11,062 nucleotides of DNA from JBKSMP01 sp964582055 (GTDB lineage: Bacteria; Verrucomicrobiota; Verrucomicrobiia; Opitutales; UBA9783). The position numbers were made by a program, and so were the translations under genes. A model generated the notes under the pieces. That model saw nothing but the letters and a program-made list of their open reading frames with translations. It had not been told where the DNA came from and ran no database searches. Every line of letters begins with the position of its first letter. Position 1 is the first letter of the stretch. Where the stretch lies: the NCBI GenBank assembly GCA_964582055.1, contig CAZOPT010000026.1:1-11062 (forward strand), written 5' to 3'. Positions 1 through 6,339 of this stretch are shown piece by piece.

Positions 1-56
1 CAAGTAGTATTTGTTTTTTTCAAAAAATCAAGTCTCATGTGAAAAATTTTAAAAAA

Positions 57-1073
57 TTACAAACTTTCCTTGTTGGGTTGCGCATATAAATTAGAGAAAG
101 GCACACCTATAAACAATTTTTGAGGCTCACATAACAAACAAGATGCACAACATTTCCAAAAATCTTTTAGGGTATTAGAACGACGCATGGCTCGTAAAAA
201 GACTCCCTTGAAATCAATTGCTAATCCCACATAATTTGCAAAACGTTTAAGTATTCCTAACGCAGTCAATTCTTTTTTAACATTCAGCCCAAACACACGA
301 TAAAGATCTTCCAGATAGCCAAAAACATCCGAAAAAAGTGGATATTGTATCGGCAAATCATTTTGGAATTGATACCACTGTTTAAAAATCCATGGATTAA
401 TCAATGCTCCACGTCCTATCATAAGACCATGGCAATGTGTTGAAGTAAGTACATTTTCCATAACAGGAACTGAATGCATATCCCCATTTGCCAAAATAGG
501 AAAAGGACAACATTGAACAGCTTTTTGGGTAAAAACATGACGTGCTTGTCCTTTATAAAGATCTGAAACGGTTCTTGCATGTAAAGTTGCTAAATCGACT
601 TGAGCTTCCACTAAAATATTTAGAATAGTTTCAAAATCTTTTTCGGAATCAAAGCCAATACGAAATTTCACACTAAGTGGCTTTGTACAAATTTGTCGTA
701 ACCCCAAAAGCAATGATCTCAAAAATGGTAGGTCTCGTAATAACCCTCCGCCTGCTTGTTTTTTAAAGATTTTAGGAACTGGACACCCCATATTAAAATC
801 AATTCCAGCAATTGGATACTGCTCCAAAATGCATATACTAGCTTCTAAGGCATTTAAGTCGTTTCCCATGAGTTGTACCCATAGCGGTCGACCTTCGACA
901 GCCGAAAGCGCTTCTTCTATCCATGTTTTTTCAATAACATAACGTTCATGGACCCGAACAAATTCACTAAAATAAGCATCTGGAGCTCCATAACTATTAA
1001 GTAAACGCCAAAAAGGAGCTTGCGTCAACGCACGCATAGGTGCTAATGCGGTTCCTTTTTGTGGAAAAATCAT
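57..1073 (-). CDS. dus: tRNA-dihydrouridine synthase (Dus family)
   Basis: FMN-dependent enzyme that uses NADPH to reduce specific uridines in the D-loop of tRNA to dihydrouridine in the cytoplasm. The 338-residue protein has the family's TIM barrel: an early APM motif (residues 11-13), the active-site cysteine C97 in NMGCP, the FMN-contacting K136 in SVKFRIG, H165 in LHAR, N196-G197-D198, and the phosphate-binding IGRG near 219-222. Residues from about 235 on fit the helical tRNA-binding domain. Length is normal (E. coli Dus enzymes are about 310-345 residues). The ATG lies 5 bases after the stop of the bifunctional-nuclease gene, so it is probably the last gene of a rodZ-nuclease-dus operon. 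Only a weak AAGAAAG stretch precedes the start. The DusA/B/C-type subfamily, and so the exact tRNA position, cannot be settled by eye. Family assignment is firm. Confidence 0.95.
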   Translation of the reverse strand: MIFPQKGTALAPMRALTQAPFWRLLNSYGAPDAYFSEFVRVHERYVIEKTWIEEALSAVEGRPLWVQLMGNDLNALEASICILEQYPIAGIDFNMGCPVPKIFKKQAGGGLLRDLPFLRSLLLGLRQICTKPLSVKFRIGFDSEKDFETILNILVEAQVDLATLHARTVSDLYKGQARHVFTQKAVQCCPFPILANGDMHSVPVMENVLTSTHCHGLMIGRGALINPWIFKQWYQFQNDLPIQYPLFSDVFGYLEDLYRVFGLNVKKELTALGILKRFANYVGLAIDFKGVFLRAMRRSNTLKDFWKCCASCLLCEPQKLFIGVPFSNLYAQPNKESL

Positions 1074-1078
1074 AGAAA

Positions 1079-1513
1079 TTAAGCTTTCTTAAAACTTTTT
1101 AATACATCTGAAACGTCCGTCAACCCTACCCACAACTCAGGATCCACTTTGATTGGCTTTTGCATCGTTAATGACAATAAAATAGCATCACTAGGGCGCA
1201 CATCCATTTCAACTAAACGATCCGGAACACCTTTTTGCCGACAAACAATGCGCGCAAAAAATACATTATCTTTAATGTCGTAAATAACAATGCTTTGGAC
1301 AGAAATATTAAAACCAAAAAAAATATATTTTATAAAATCAAACGTCAAGGGTCGCTTAGGAGCTTGCTTGGAGAAAACAAACTGAATTTGCTCCCCCATA
1401 AGAAGATCGACATACATGATAAACGTCTTCTCATTATTTCCCAAAAAAAGACCCGTTCCCGAAGGCGTAGTAACGACTTGCTTTAATTCAACCTCTGTTG
1501 TAGCTATTTTCAT
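1079..1513 (-). CDS. Bifunctional nuclease family protein (DUF151/BFN)
   Basis: Small cytoplasmic protein of the DUF151 family, named after plant BFN proteins with reported RNase and DNase activity; its role in bacteria is poorly known. I chose the ATG at 1513 (144 residues) over one 69 bases upstream. The longer form would run into rodZ, the family usually starts just before the VELKQVV-like strand, and AAAGG lies 9 bases before this ATG. Visible family marks are the TGLFLGNNEKTFIMYVD segment (20-36), RPLTFDFI (54-61) and the hallmark DVRPSDAI block (104-111). It starts 1 base after the rodZ stop and ends 5 bases before dus, so translational coupling to both is likely. Family assignment is strong; biochemical activity is inferred from family naming only. 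Confidence 0.9.
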   Translation of the reverse strand: MKIATTEVELKQVVTTPSGTGLFLGNNEKTFIMYVDLLMGEQIQFVFSKQAPKRPLTFDFIKYIFFGFNISVQSIVIYDIKDNVFFARIVCRQKGVPDRLVEMDVRPSDAILLSLTMQKPIKVDPELWVGLTDVSDVLKSFKKA

Positions 1514-1514
1514 A

Positions 1515-2279
1515 TTATTGAACCTTTGTCCAACCACGTCCAGGTTTTTGTGGACGAATGGTACTTCCATTCGATCGTTCAATCAACAAATTATTGCCTT
1601 CCGAATAAGAAATTTGTAAAACATCTTCTTTAGAAATAGGACGCCGTTCATCTTTATTGAGCGTTCCTGCAAATAAACGTTTTTTATCTTTTTCTTGGCG
1701 CACAAAAACTTGAACCGTGTCTAATGCAACCAAAGTAATTTCTTCGTATTTAGGTTCTTGAGCAATAGGAACGTACAAAGTTTCATTTTCCCAAGAAGCT
1801 GTTGCAGATTTTTCTTCCTTCTTAAAATGATTAACCATTAAGCAAATAATTCCTAAAAAAATACTTATAGCAACAATCCAAATCAATTTTTTAAAATAAA
1901 CAAATTGGAAAATAGGTTTAACATATTTTGCAGAACTTTCTTGAAGATCTAAATCTGAAATTTGAGGCCCAATAGCGTCGATTTTTTCTTCTAAACTTTC
2001 AATTCTTAAATGACCTAAAGAAATCCGATTAGAAGCCTGATCCTCACTGTGAATAGCCTCATATTCTGACAAAATAGCATTTTCATTTAGTTTTAAAAAT
2101 CGAACATAAGAACGTAAAAAACCTTTTGCATATACGGCTGGAAGCTTACTATCAAACTCATTAGCTTCAAATTCTACAATCCAATCCTTACGAATTTTCA
2201 ATTTATCCGAAACTTCATCCAATGATAAACCTATCCGCTGTCGTGCTTGCTGTAAGCGTTCTCCTATTGTTTGCTGCAT
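1515..2279 (-). CDS. rodZ: RodZ-like helix-turn-helix membrane protein
   Basis: RodZ is a bitopic inner-membrane protein that links MreB filaments to the wall elongation machinery and keeps rod shape. This 254-residue protein has the expected layout: an N-terminal HTH domain of the HTH_25 type (about 1-75, starting GERLQQARQRIGLSLDEVSD, with the LPAVYAKGFLRSYVRFL signature at 46-62), a charged linker (about 78-128), one transmembrane helix (about 131-150) preceded by KK, and a periplasmic beta-rich C-terminal domain (about 175-250) resembling the RodZ DUF4115 domain. The periplasmic part is compact, without a long Pro/Thr linker. Its start has no Shine-Dalgarno motif. It is followed after 1 base by the nuclease-family gene. 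An HTH membrane regulator is an alternative, but the architecture favours RodZ. Confidence 0.85.
   Translation of the reverse strand: MQQTIGERLQQARQRIGLSLDEVSDKLKIRKDWIVEFEANEFDSKLPAVYAKGFLRSYVRFLKLNENAILSEYEAIHSEDQASNRISLGHLRIESLEEKIDAIGPQISDLDLQESSAKYVKPIFQFVYFKKLIWIVAISIFLGIICLMVNHFKKEEKSATASWENETLYVPIAQEPKYEEITLVALDTVQVFVRQEKDKKRLFAGTLNKDERRPISKEDVLQISYSEGNNLLIERSNGSTIRPQKPGRGWTKVQ
1523..1528 (-). promoter_or_regulatory. Ribosome binding site deciding the BFN start
   Basis: On the minus strand the sequence CAAAGG lies 9 bases before the ATG at 1513, inside the last codons of rodZ. It is one of the few recognisable Shine-Dalgarno motifs in the window and supports the shorter start for the nuclease-family gene. 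Confidence 0.55.
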
Positions 2280-2319
2280 ATAAGAAAAAATAAACAGTAT
2301 TCTTAAAACTGCAAGTTTT

Positions 2320-2348
2320 TTGTAACTATCTATAATGCATTCTATAAT
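2320..2348 (+). promoter_or_regulatory. Possible antisense sigma70-type promoter in the rodZ upstream gap
   Basis: The 161-base gap between rodZ and the HD gene contains, on the plus strand, TTGTAA (2320-2325), a 17-base spacer and a perfect TATAAT (2343-2348). A second TCTATAAT lies 12 bases upstream (2329-2336), giving a tandem repeat. Transcription from here would run antisense into the HD-domain gene; no convincing ORF follows. The AT-rich context makes chance matches easy, so this is tentative. I found no good promoter for rodZ itself on the minus strand in this gap. Confidence 0.3.
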
Positions 2349-2440
2349 TTATAAACGATTAGACGATCTTACTTTTAATGAAAAATACTAGAAGAATCAA
2401 ATCATACTAAATTTTTGTTTCAAGATACCTAAGGCCAATC

Positions 2441-3451
2441 CTAAAGCACAATTTGATCTACGGTTGGATCTGGAATATTTTGTGTTAACAAACGACTTTG
2501 AAGACCTACAATAAAGTCTGAAAAAACTTGCTCATTAGGTGCCTTCTTCAATTGCTGATGGACCATAGCCATACGCGCATCCAAATTATCCGCTAAACTT
2601 ACCAAAACCGCTTCTGGAGTAGCTGGATAAACGGCTGCCCCCCACTCCGGTTCACCCTGATGAGAAAGAACAATGTGCTCCAAACGTTCTAACCAGACCG
2701 GATGTAACTTTTGACGAAGCGCTGCGCTACGAACCAAGCGATATCCCAACACAACATGACCTTGCAAACGGCCTACACACGTTCTATCAATGCCTTCATT
2801 CGCATTGTAGCGATATTCTAATACCTTTCCCACATCATGCAAAAGCGCCCCTGCTAAAGCCAAATCCGCATTTACTTCGGCATAAAGCGGCAATAATTTT
2901 TGCACAACATGTGCTACATGTACAGAATGCTCCAACAAACCATGCACATAAGCATGATGCATTGAAACCGCCGCAACGCTTTCAAAAAATCCTGTTCCTA
3001 AATCCTGAAGGGTTTGCCGAACGGTAGCTGCAAGGGTTTCGTATTGAATCTGTGCAATCAATTGCTCTAATTCCTCTTTTAAACTCTCTACAGATTCATC
3101 AGGACGTTCCGATAATTCCCCCAATAAAACCTCATAAAGTTCATCGCTGACCTCTAAAACATTTTGAACCTTCGGACTAAATTTCTCCATAAAAAGCTCA
3201 GCTTGACCTTTTATTTCAATAATTTGCGGACAACGTAATAAAGGCTTCGAAAAAAAGAGGTATGGAACCGAACCCTCAAAGCAATTAAATGTAAATGAGT
3301 CCATTGCATCACCAACCTCTATCTGCAAAAACGTAGTATTGTTTTTACTGACCTTTCGATTAATTTTTTTTACGAGAACAAAGGTTTTAAAAGGAAGCCC
3401 AACTTGTAATGATTTGAGCTCTTGTATGGATGGATAATTTTCCTTATTCAT
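2441..3451 (-). CDS. OB-fold and HD-domain protein, YhaM-type 3'-5' exoribonuclease-like
   Basis: A 336-residue cytoplasmic protein with an N-terminal OB-fold nucleic-acid-binding domain (about 15-105; FLQIEVGDAMDSFTFNCFEG at 41-60) joined to an HD metal-dependent phosphohydrolase domain (about 155-310). Metal-binding candidates are H166/H170/H175, the H205-D206 pair in LLHDVGK, H232 in GHVVLG, H264 in LSHQG and D288 in LADNLD. This OB-HD order is that of the YhaM/CBF1 family, which trims RNA or single-stranded DNA from the 3' end. The ATG overlaps the mgtE stop by 8 bases, so translation is probably coupled to mgtE; there is no good Shine-Dalgarno motif (GGAA is 14-15 bases away). All HD residues appear intact. 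The substrate is inferred from architecture, and other HD hydrolase roles remain possible. Confidence 0.85.
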   Translation of the reverse strand: MNKENYPSIQELKSLQVGLPFKTFVLVKKINRKVSKNNTTFLQIEVGDAMDSFTFNCFEGSVPYLFFSKPLLRCPQIIEIKGQAELFMEKFSPKVQNVLEVSDELYEVLLGELSERPDESVESLKEELEQLIAQIQYETLAATVRQTLQDLGTGFFESVAAVSMHHAYVHGLLEHSVHVAHVVQKLLPLYAEVNADLALAGALLHDVGKVLEYRYNANEGIDRTCVGRLQGHVVLGYRLVRSAALRQKLHPVWLERLEHIVLSHQGEPEWGAAVYPATPEAVLVSLADNLDARMAMVHQQLKKAPNEQVFSDFIVGLQSRLLTQNIPDPTVDQIVL

Positions 3452-4829
3452 TGAGTAAAAAACAAGTTCCTAGTTTAAGAAAGATAAAAAATCCAGCAAT
3501 ATCTGTAATTGCAGTTAAAAAAATGTAAGAACTTTGTGCAGGATCAAACTTAAAACGCTTTAAAATAAGTGGAACAAGCGCTGCTGTAAAACCTGAAAGG
3601 ATCATTGTAAGCGCCATCGATAAAAAAACAACAAGTCCCATCACCCAATCATGCATCATGAAAAATGCGGTACATCCTCCCAAAGAACCTACAATAACGC
3701 CATTTAATAAACCCTTTAAAAGCTCTTTCCCACAAACAAAAACACCATCTCCTTTTTGAAATTCTCCAAGCGCTAATCCTCGAATTGCCACCGCTAATGT
3801 TTGTGCCCCTGTATTTCCACCTAAATTAGCAATTGCTGGCATAAATGCAGCCATCCAACAAATCTTTTCAATCGCATGGTTAAATTTTGAAATAACATAA
3901 GCTGAAAAAAAGGCCATAATAAGATTAATAAGTAACCAAGGATTTCGTTTTTTCAGACTATACCAAATCGTATCATGGATGCTTTCATCGGCACCCGCAC
4001 CGTGCAACTGTTGCAAATCCGCCGTTGCAGCTTCCTGTACAATATCTAAAACATCATCGTGTGTTACAACACCCAACAAACGATTTTTTTCATCCACAAT
4101 CGGAACATCAAAGAGATTATATTCCGCCATTTTATTGGCAACAGTTTCTTTATCAACCTCAGGCAAACAAGCGATTGCTTGAATATTCGTATCCATAATT
4201 TCGCCAACTGTTTGCTTAGGATCTGTAAAGATAAGATTTTTTAAAGAAGTAACACCTAACAAACGATTTTTTTCATCCAAAACGTAAAGATCGTATAAGT
4301 TTTCCACCTTTTTTCGATCTTTTCGTACATGCTCAAGCGCTTCTTGTAAGGTCCAACTAGAACGCAAAATAGCTACTTCCGGATTCATAATACCACCAGC
4401 AGTATTCGGATCATACCGAAGCAATTTGCGAAGTGTGAACGCTAATTCCGGATTAATTCTTGCCAAAAGACGAACTTTGTCTTCTTCGGCTAACTCACTA
4501 ACAAGGTCTGCTGCATCATCGGCATCAAGAAGTTCAATTATACGCGCTGCACGAAATTCCCGCATAGCACTTAGCACTTCCGCCGAATCTTCCGCATTCA
4601 TTTCTGCCAAGATGTCCGAAGCACTTTCTTCAGACAATCGCCTTAGAAATAAACGTCGCTCTTCAACCGTTAAACGTTCAAGAAAAGAACCTATTTCTTT
4701 GGGTGAAGTACGCGCTAATTTTGCCGGATCTAAATGCTCAAAACGCGTTTCAAGATGCTCATTAAGCTCCTCAAACGTATATTGCTCGAGCGTTTGCGCA
4801 ATCGGATGGTCTTGTATTAGATCTGGCAT
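3444..4829 (-). CDS. mgtE: MgtE-family magnesium transporter
   Basis: Inner-membrane Mg2+ channel gated by cytoplasmic Mg2+. The 461-residue protein has the complete MgtE order: an acidic superhelical N domain (about 20-135, with repeated leucine- and acid-rich helices such as LLDADDAADLVSEL), two CBS domains (about 145-205 and 210-268), a connecting helix, and a five-helix pore domain (about 295-460). Pore hallmarks are present: LGGNTGAQTLAVAIRGLALG (336-355) and the aspartate in TAITDIAGFFIF (D443), matching the pore aspartate of Thermus MgtE. Length is typical (about 450). It heads the minus-strand cluster and overlaps the HD gene by 8 bases. The 214-base upstream gap shows no clear Mg2+ riboswitch, so regulation may be at the protein level through the N and CBS domains. 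Very secure call. Confidence 0.96.
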   Translation of the reverse strand: MPDLIQDHPIAQTLEQYTFEELNEHLETRFEHLDPAKLARTSPKEIGSFLERLTVEERRLFLRRLSEESASDILAEMNAEDSAEVLSAMREFRAARIIELLDADDAADLVSELAEEDKVRLLARINPELAFTLRKLLRYDPNTAGGIMNPEVAILRSSWTLQEALEHVRKDRKKVENLYDLYVLDEKNRLLGVTSLKNLIFTDPKQTVGEIMDTNIQAIACLPEVDKETVANKMAEYNLFDVPIVDEKNRLLGVVTHDDVLDIVQEAATADLQQLHGAGADESIHDTIWYSLKKRNPWLLINLIMAFFSAYVISKFNHAIEKICWMAAFMPAIANLGGNTGAQTLAVAIRGLALGEFQKGDGVFVCGKELLKGLLNGVIVGSLGGCTAFFMMHDWVMGLVVFLSMALTMILSGFTAALVPLILKRFKFDPAQSSYIFLTAITDIAGFFIFLKLGTCFLLNE

Positions 4830-4996
4830 AGCTTTGAAAAATTAAATTAAATAGCTTTTTGTATAAATCAACGTTTTTTTAAAATTTTCTATACAATTAG
4901 CTAAAAGCAAAAACCAGCCTAAGTCGATTCAATTCATGTTTTAAGTTATTCCACTAAGCATTGTTTCCTAGATAAAAATTTATCATAAAAAATGCA

Positions 4997-5025
4997 TTGA
5001 CTTTTGAGCATAAAAATTTTCAGAT
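4997..5025 (+). promoter_or_regulatory. Candidate promoter for the tRNA-Lys operon
   Basis: TTGACT at 4997-5002 matches the -35 consensus in five of six positions. A weak -10 candidate, TCAGAT (5020-5025), follows after 17 bases, which would start transcription about 10-12 bases before the tRNA. The -10 match is poor, so only the -35 element is persuasive. The rest of the 4830-5043 gap is AT-rich with no gene; it also holds the short inverted repeat GATAAA-AA-TTTATC (4971-4984). Confidence 0.3.
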
Positions 5026-5043
5026 GAATAGGTAAAGTAAATT

Positions 5044-5118
5044 GGGTCGGTAGCTCAACGGTAGAGCAGTGGCCTTTTAAGCCATTGGTTCAGGGTTCGA
5101 ATCCCTGTCGGCCTACCA
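5044..5118 (+). tRNA. tRNA-Lys (anticodon UUU)
   Basis: A complete 75-nt cloverleaf with encoded CCA. The acceptor GGGTCGG pairs with TCGGCCT (three G-U pairs). It is followed by TA, the D arm GCTC/GAGC, the anticodon stem GTGGC/GCCAT around the loop CTTTTAA (anticodon TTT), a 5-base variable loop, and the T arm CAGGG-TTCGAAT-CCCTG. The discriminator is A. It is expected to read both AAA and AAG. It stands alone and is followed only 10 bases later by the dUTPase-like gene, suggesting a shared transcript that RNase Z or another RNase must cut to free the tRNA 3' end. Confidence 0.97.
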
Positions 5119-5128
5119 AGTTTTCAAA

Positions 5129-5503
5129 ATGGATAAGTTAGAAGAAATGTTTAAAATGCAGCATGCTTTAAATGTGCGCATTTTAGGACAAGATGCTGAT
5201 CAGATCATGCAAAAGAATCTGACAGAATGGGTTTTAAAGTATTCACGTGCTTTACAACAGGAAGTTTCTGAATTAGTTGATTGCGTTCCATGGAAATGGT
5301 GGGCCCATTACCAAAAAGAAGATTTAGAACATGCAAAAATCGAACTTATCGATATCATTCATTTTGTAATCAGTTTAGCACAAACCTTGGGAATGAGTGC
5401 GCAAGAAGTTTTTGATACGTATATGCGCAAAAATGCAGTTAATTTTCAACGCCAAGATTCTGGATATACTGAAAAAGCGAAAGAGCCATCTTTAAATGAT
5501 TAG
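5129..5503 (+). CDS. Dimeric dUTPase / MazG-like all-alpha NTP pyrophosphohydrolase
   Basis: Likely hydrolyses dUTP (or a related nucleotide) to the monophosphate and pyrophosphate, keeping uracil out of DNA. The 124-residue helical protein shows the metal-binding pairs of this fold: E45xxE48 in QQEVSELVD and E72xxD75 in KIELIDIIHF. It also has a conserved tryptophan patch (W55, W57, W58) and the KNAVNFQRQDSGY tail motif (101-113) seen in the dimeric dUTPase family. It is shorter than the classic dimeric enzymes, as are other short members I recall from Verrucomicrobiota. The ATG lies 10 bases after the CCA of tRNA-Lys with no Shine-Dalgarno motif, and lgt follows after 5 bases. The fold is secure; substrate preference for dUTP is inferred. 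Confidence 0.8.
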   Translation: MDKLEEMFKMQHALNVRILGQDADQIMQKNLTEWVLKYSRALQQEVSELVDCVPWKWWAHYQKEDLEHAKIELIDIIHFVISLAQTLGMSAQEVFDTYMRKNAVNFQRQDSGYTEKAKEPSLND

Positions 5504-5508
5504 CTTTT

Positions 5509-6339
5509 ATGTTAGCCTATTGGGTGCATAATTTAGATCCTTTTTTAATAAAATTTCCGCAAAATTGGCCTATTGAGGGTATTCGTTGGTATGGTTTTGC
5601 TTATTTTTTAGCCTTCTGGTTAGCTCATCTCCTCCTTAAGCAATTAGGAAATAAAGGACTGCTCAAACTCTCTTACGAACAGCAACAAACGTACTTATTT
5701 GCATTATTTTGCGGGATTTTATTAGGTGGCCGTTTAGGCTACGTTTTATTTTATCAAATTGACTACTATTGTAAAAATTTGTCGGAAATATTTGCCATTT
5801 GGCACGGCGGAATGTCTAGTCATGGTGGTTTTATTGGTATTACATTTGCACTCTACTGGGTCGGCAGAAAGCAAAAATACGCTCTATTTTCACTAACAGA
5901 TTTAACTGTTTGGTTGGGAAGCTTGGGAATATTCTTTGGACGCTGTGCCAACTTTATCAACGCAGAAGTTATCGGCAAACCTACACAAGTGGTTTGGGGA
6001 ATTCTATATAACGGAGAATTTTTTGCACGGCATCCTTCGCAACTTTATGAAGCATTCGGTGAAGGCTTTCTTATTTTTACAATAGCAACATATTACATTT
6101 TCAAGAAACAAGTAGTGATCTACTCTCCTGGAAAATTAAGCTGTAATTTTCTCATTTTTTATGGAATGATTCGCTGTTTTTTAGAACTATTCCGAGAACC
6201 CGACGCCTCCCTTATCTGCAATCTTTCGCGTGGACAATTTTACTCAATTTTTGTAATATTAATCGGATTACTTTTAAAACTTTATGTCAAAAAACATCCT
6301 ATTTCTCAAAATCGTTGCATTTTTAAGTCTCGGAATTAA
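5509..6339 (+). CDS. lgt: Phosphatidylglycerol-prolipoprotein diacylglyceryl transferase
   Basis: Inner-membrane enzyme that moves a diacylglyceryl group from phosphatidylglycerol to the lipobox cysteine of prolipoproteins, the first step of lipoprotein maturation. At 276 residues it has the family length and multiple membrane helices. Key blocks are GIRWYGFAYFLAF (24-36), GGRLGYVLFY (73-82), HGGMSSHGG (99-107, including the essential histidine region), GRCANFINAE (144-153, with R145 equivalent to the essential arginine of E. coli Lgt), RHPSQLYEA (174-182) and LFREPDA (227-233, with the second essential arginine R229). It sits 5 bases after the dUTPase-like gene with no evident Shine-Dalgarno site. 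Its last 56 bases also encode the start of nfeD in another frame. Very secure. Confidence 0.96.
   Translation: MLAYWVHNLDPFLIKFPQNWPIEGIRWYGFAYFLAFWLAHLLLKQLGNKGLLKLSYEQQQTYLFALFCGILLGGRLGYVLFYQIDYYCKNLSEIFAIWHGGMSSHGGFIGITFALYWVGRKQKYALFSLTDLTVWLGSLGIFFGRCANFINAEVIGKPTQVVWGILYNGEFFARHPSQLYEAFGEGFLIFTIATYYIFKKQVVIYSPGKLSCNFLIFYGMIRCFLELFREPDASLICNLSRGQFYSIFVILIGLLLKLYVKKHPISQNRCIFKSRN

Noticed and set aside
1..56. Terminator or gene downstream of dus
   Set aside because: Only A/T runs (such as T6-G-A6) without a GC stem; no coding potential visible in so short a stretch.
1511..1582. Longer form of the nuclease-family gene starting at 1582
   Set aside because: It would overlap rodZ by 68 bases, the extra residues do not resemble the family, and a ribosome site fits the ATG at 1513.
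2379..2411. Ten-codon plus-strand ORF (MKNTRRIKSY) downstream of the putative antisense promoter
   Set aside because: Too short, no Shine-Dalgarno motif, and expected by chance in AT-rich DNA.
4426..4845. 139-codon plus-strand open frame opposite mgtE
   Set aside because: Serine/arginine-rich translation typical of the complement of an acidic coding region; mgtE on the other strand is unambiguous.
4830..5043. Mg2+ riboswitch or leader peptide upstream of mgtE
   Set aside because: The 214-base gap is very AT-rich with no strong stems or conserved motif I recognise on the minus strand.
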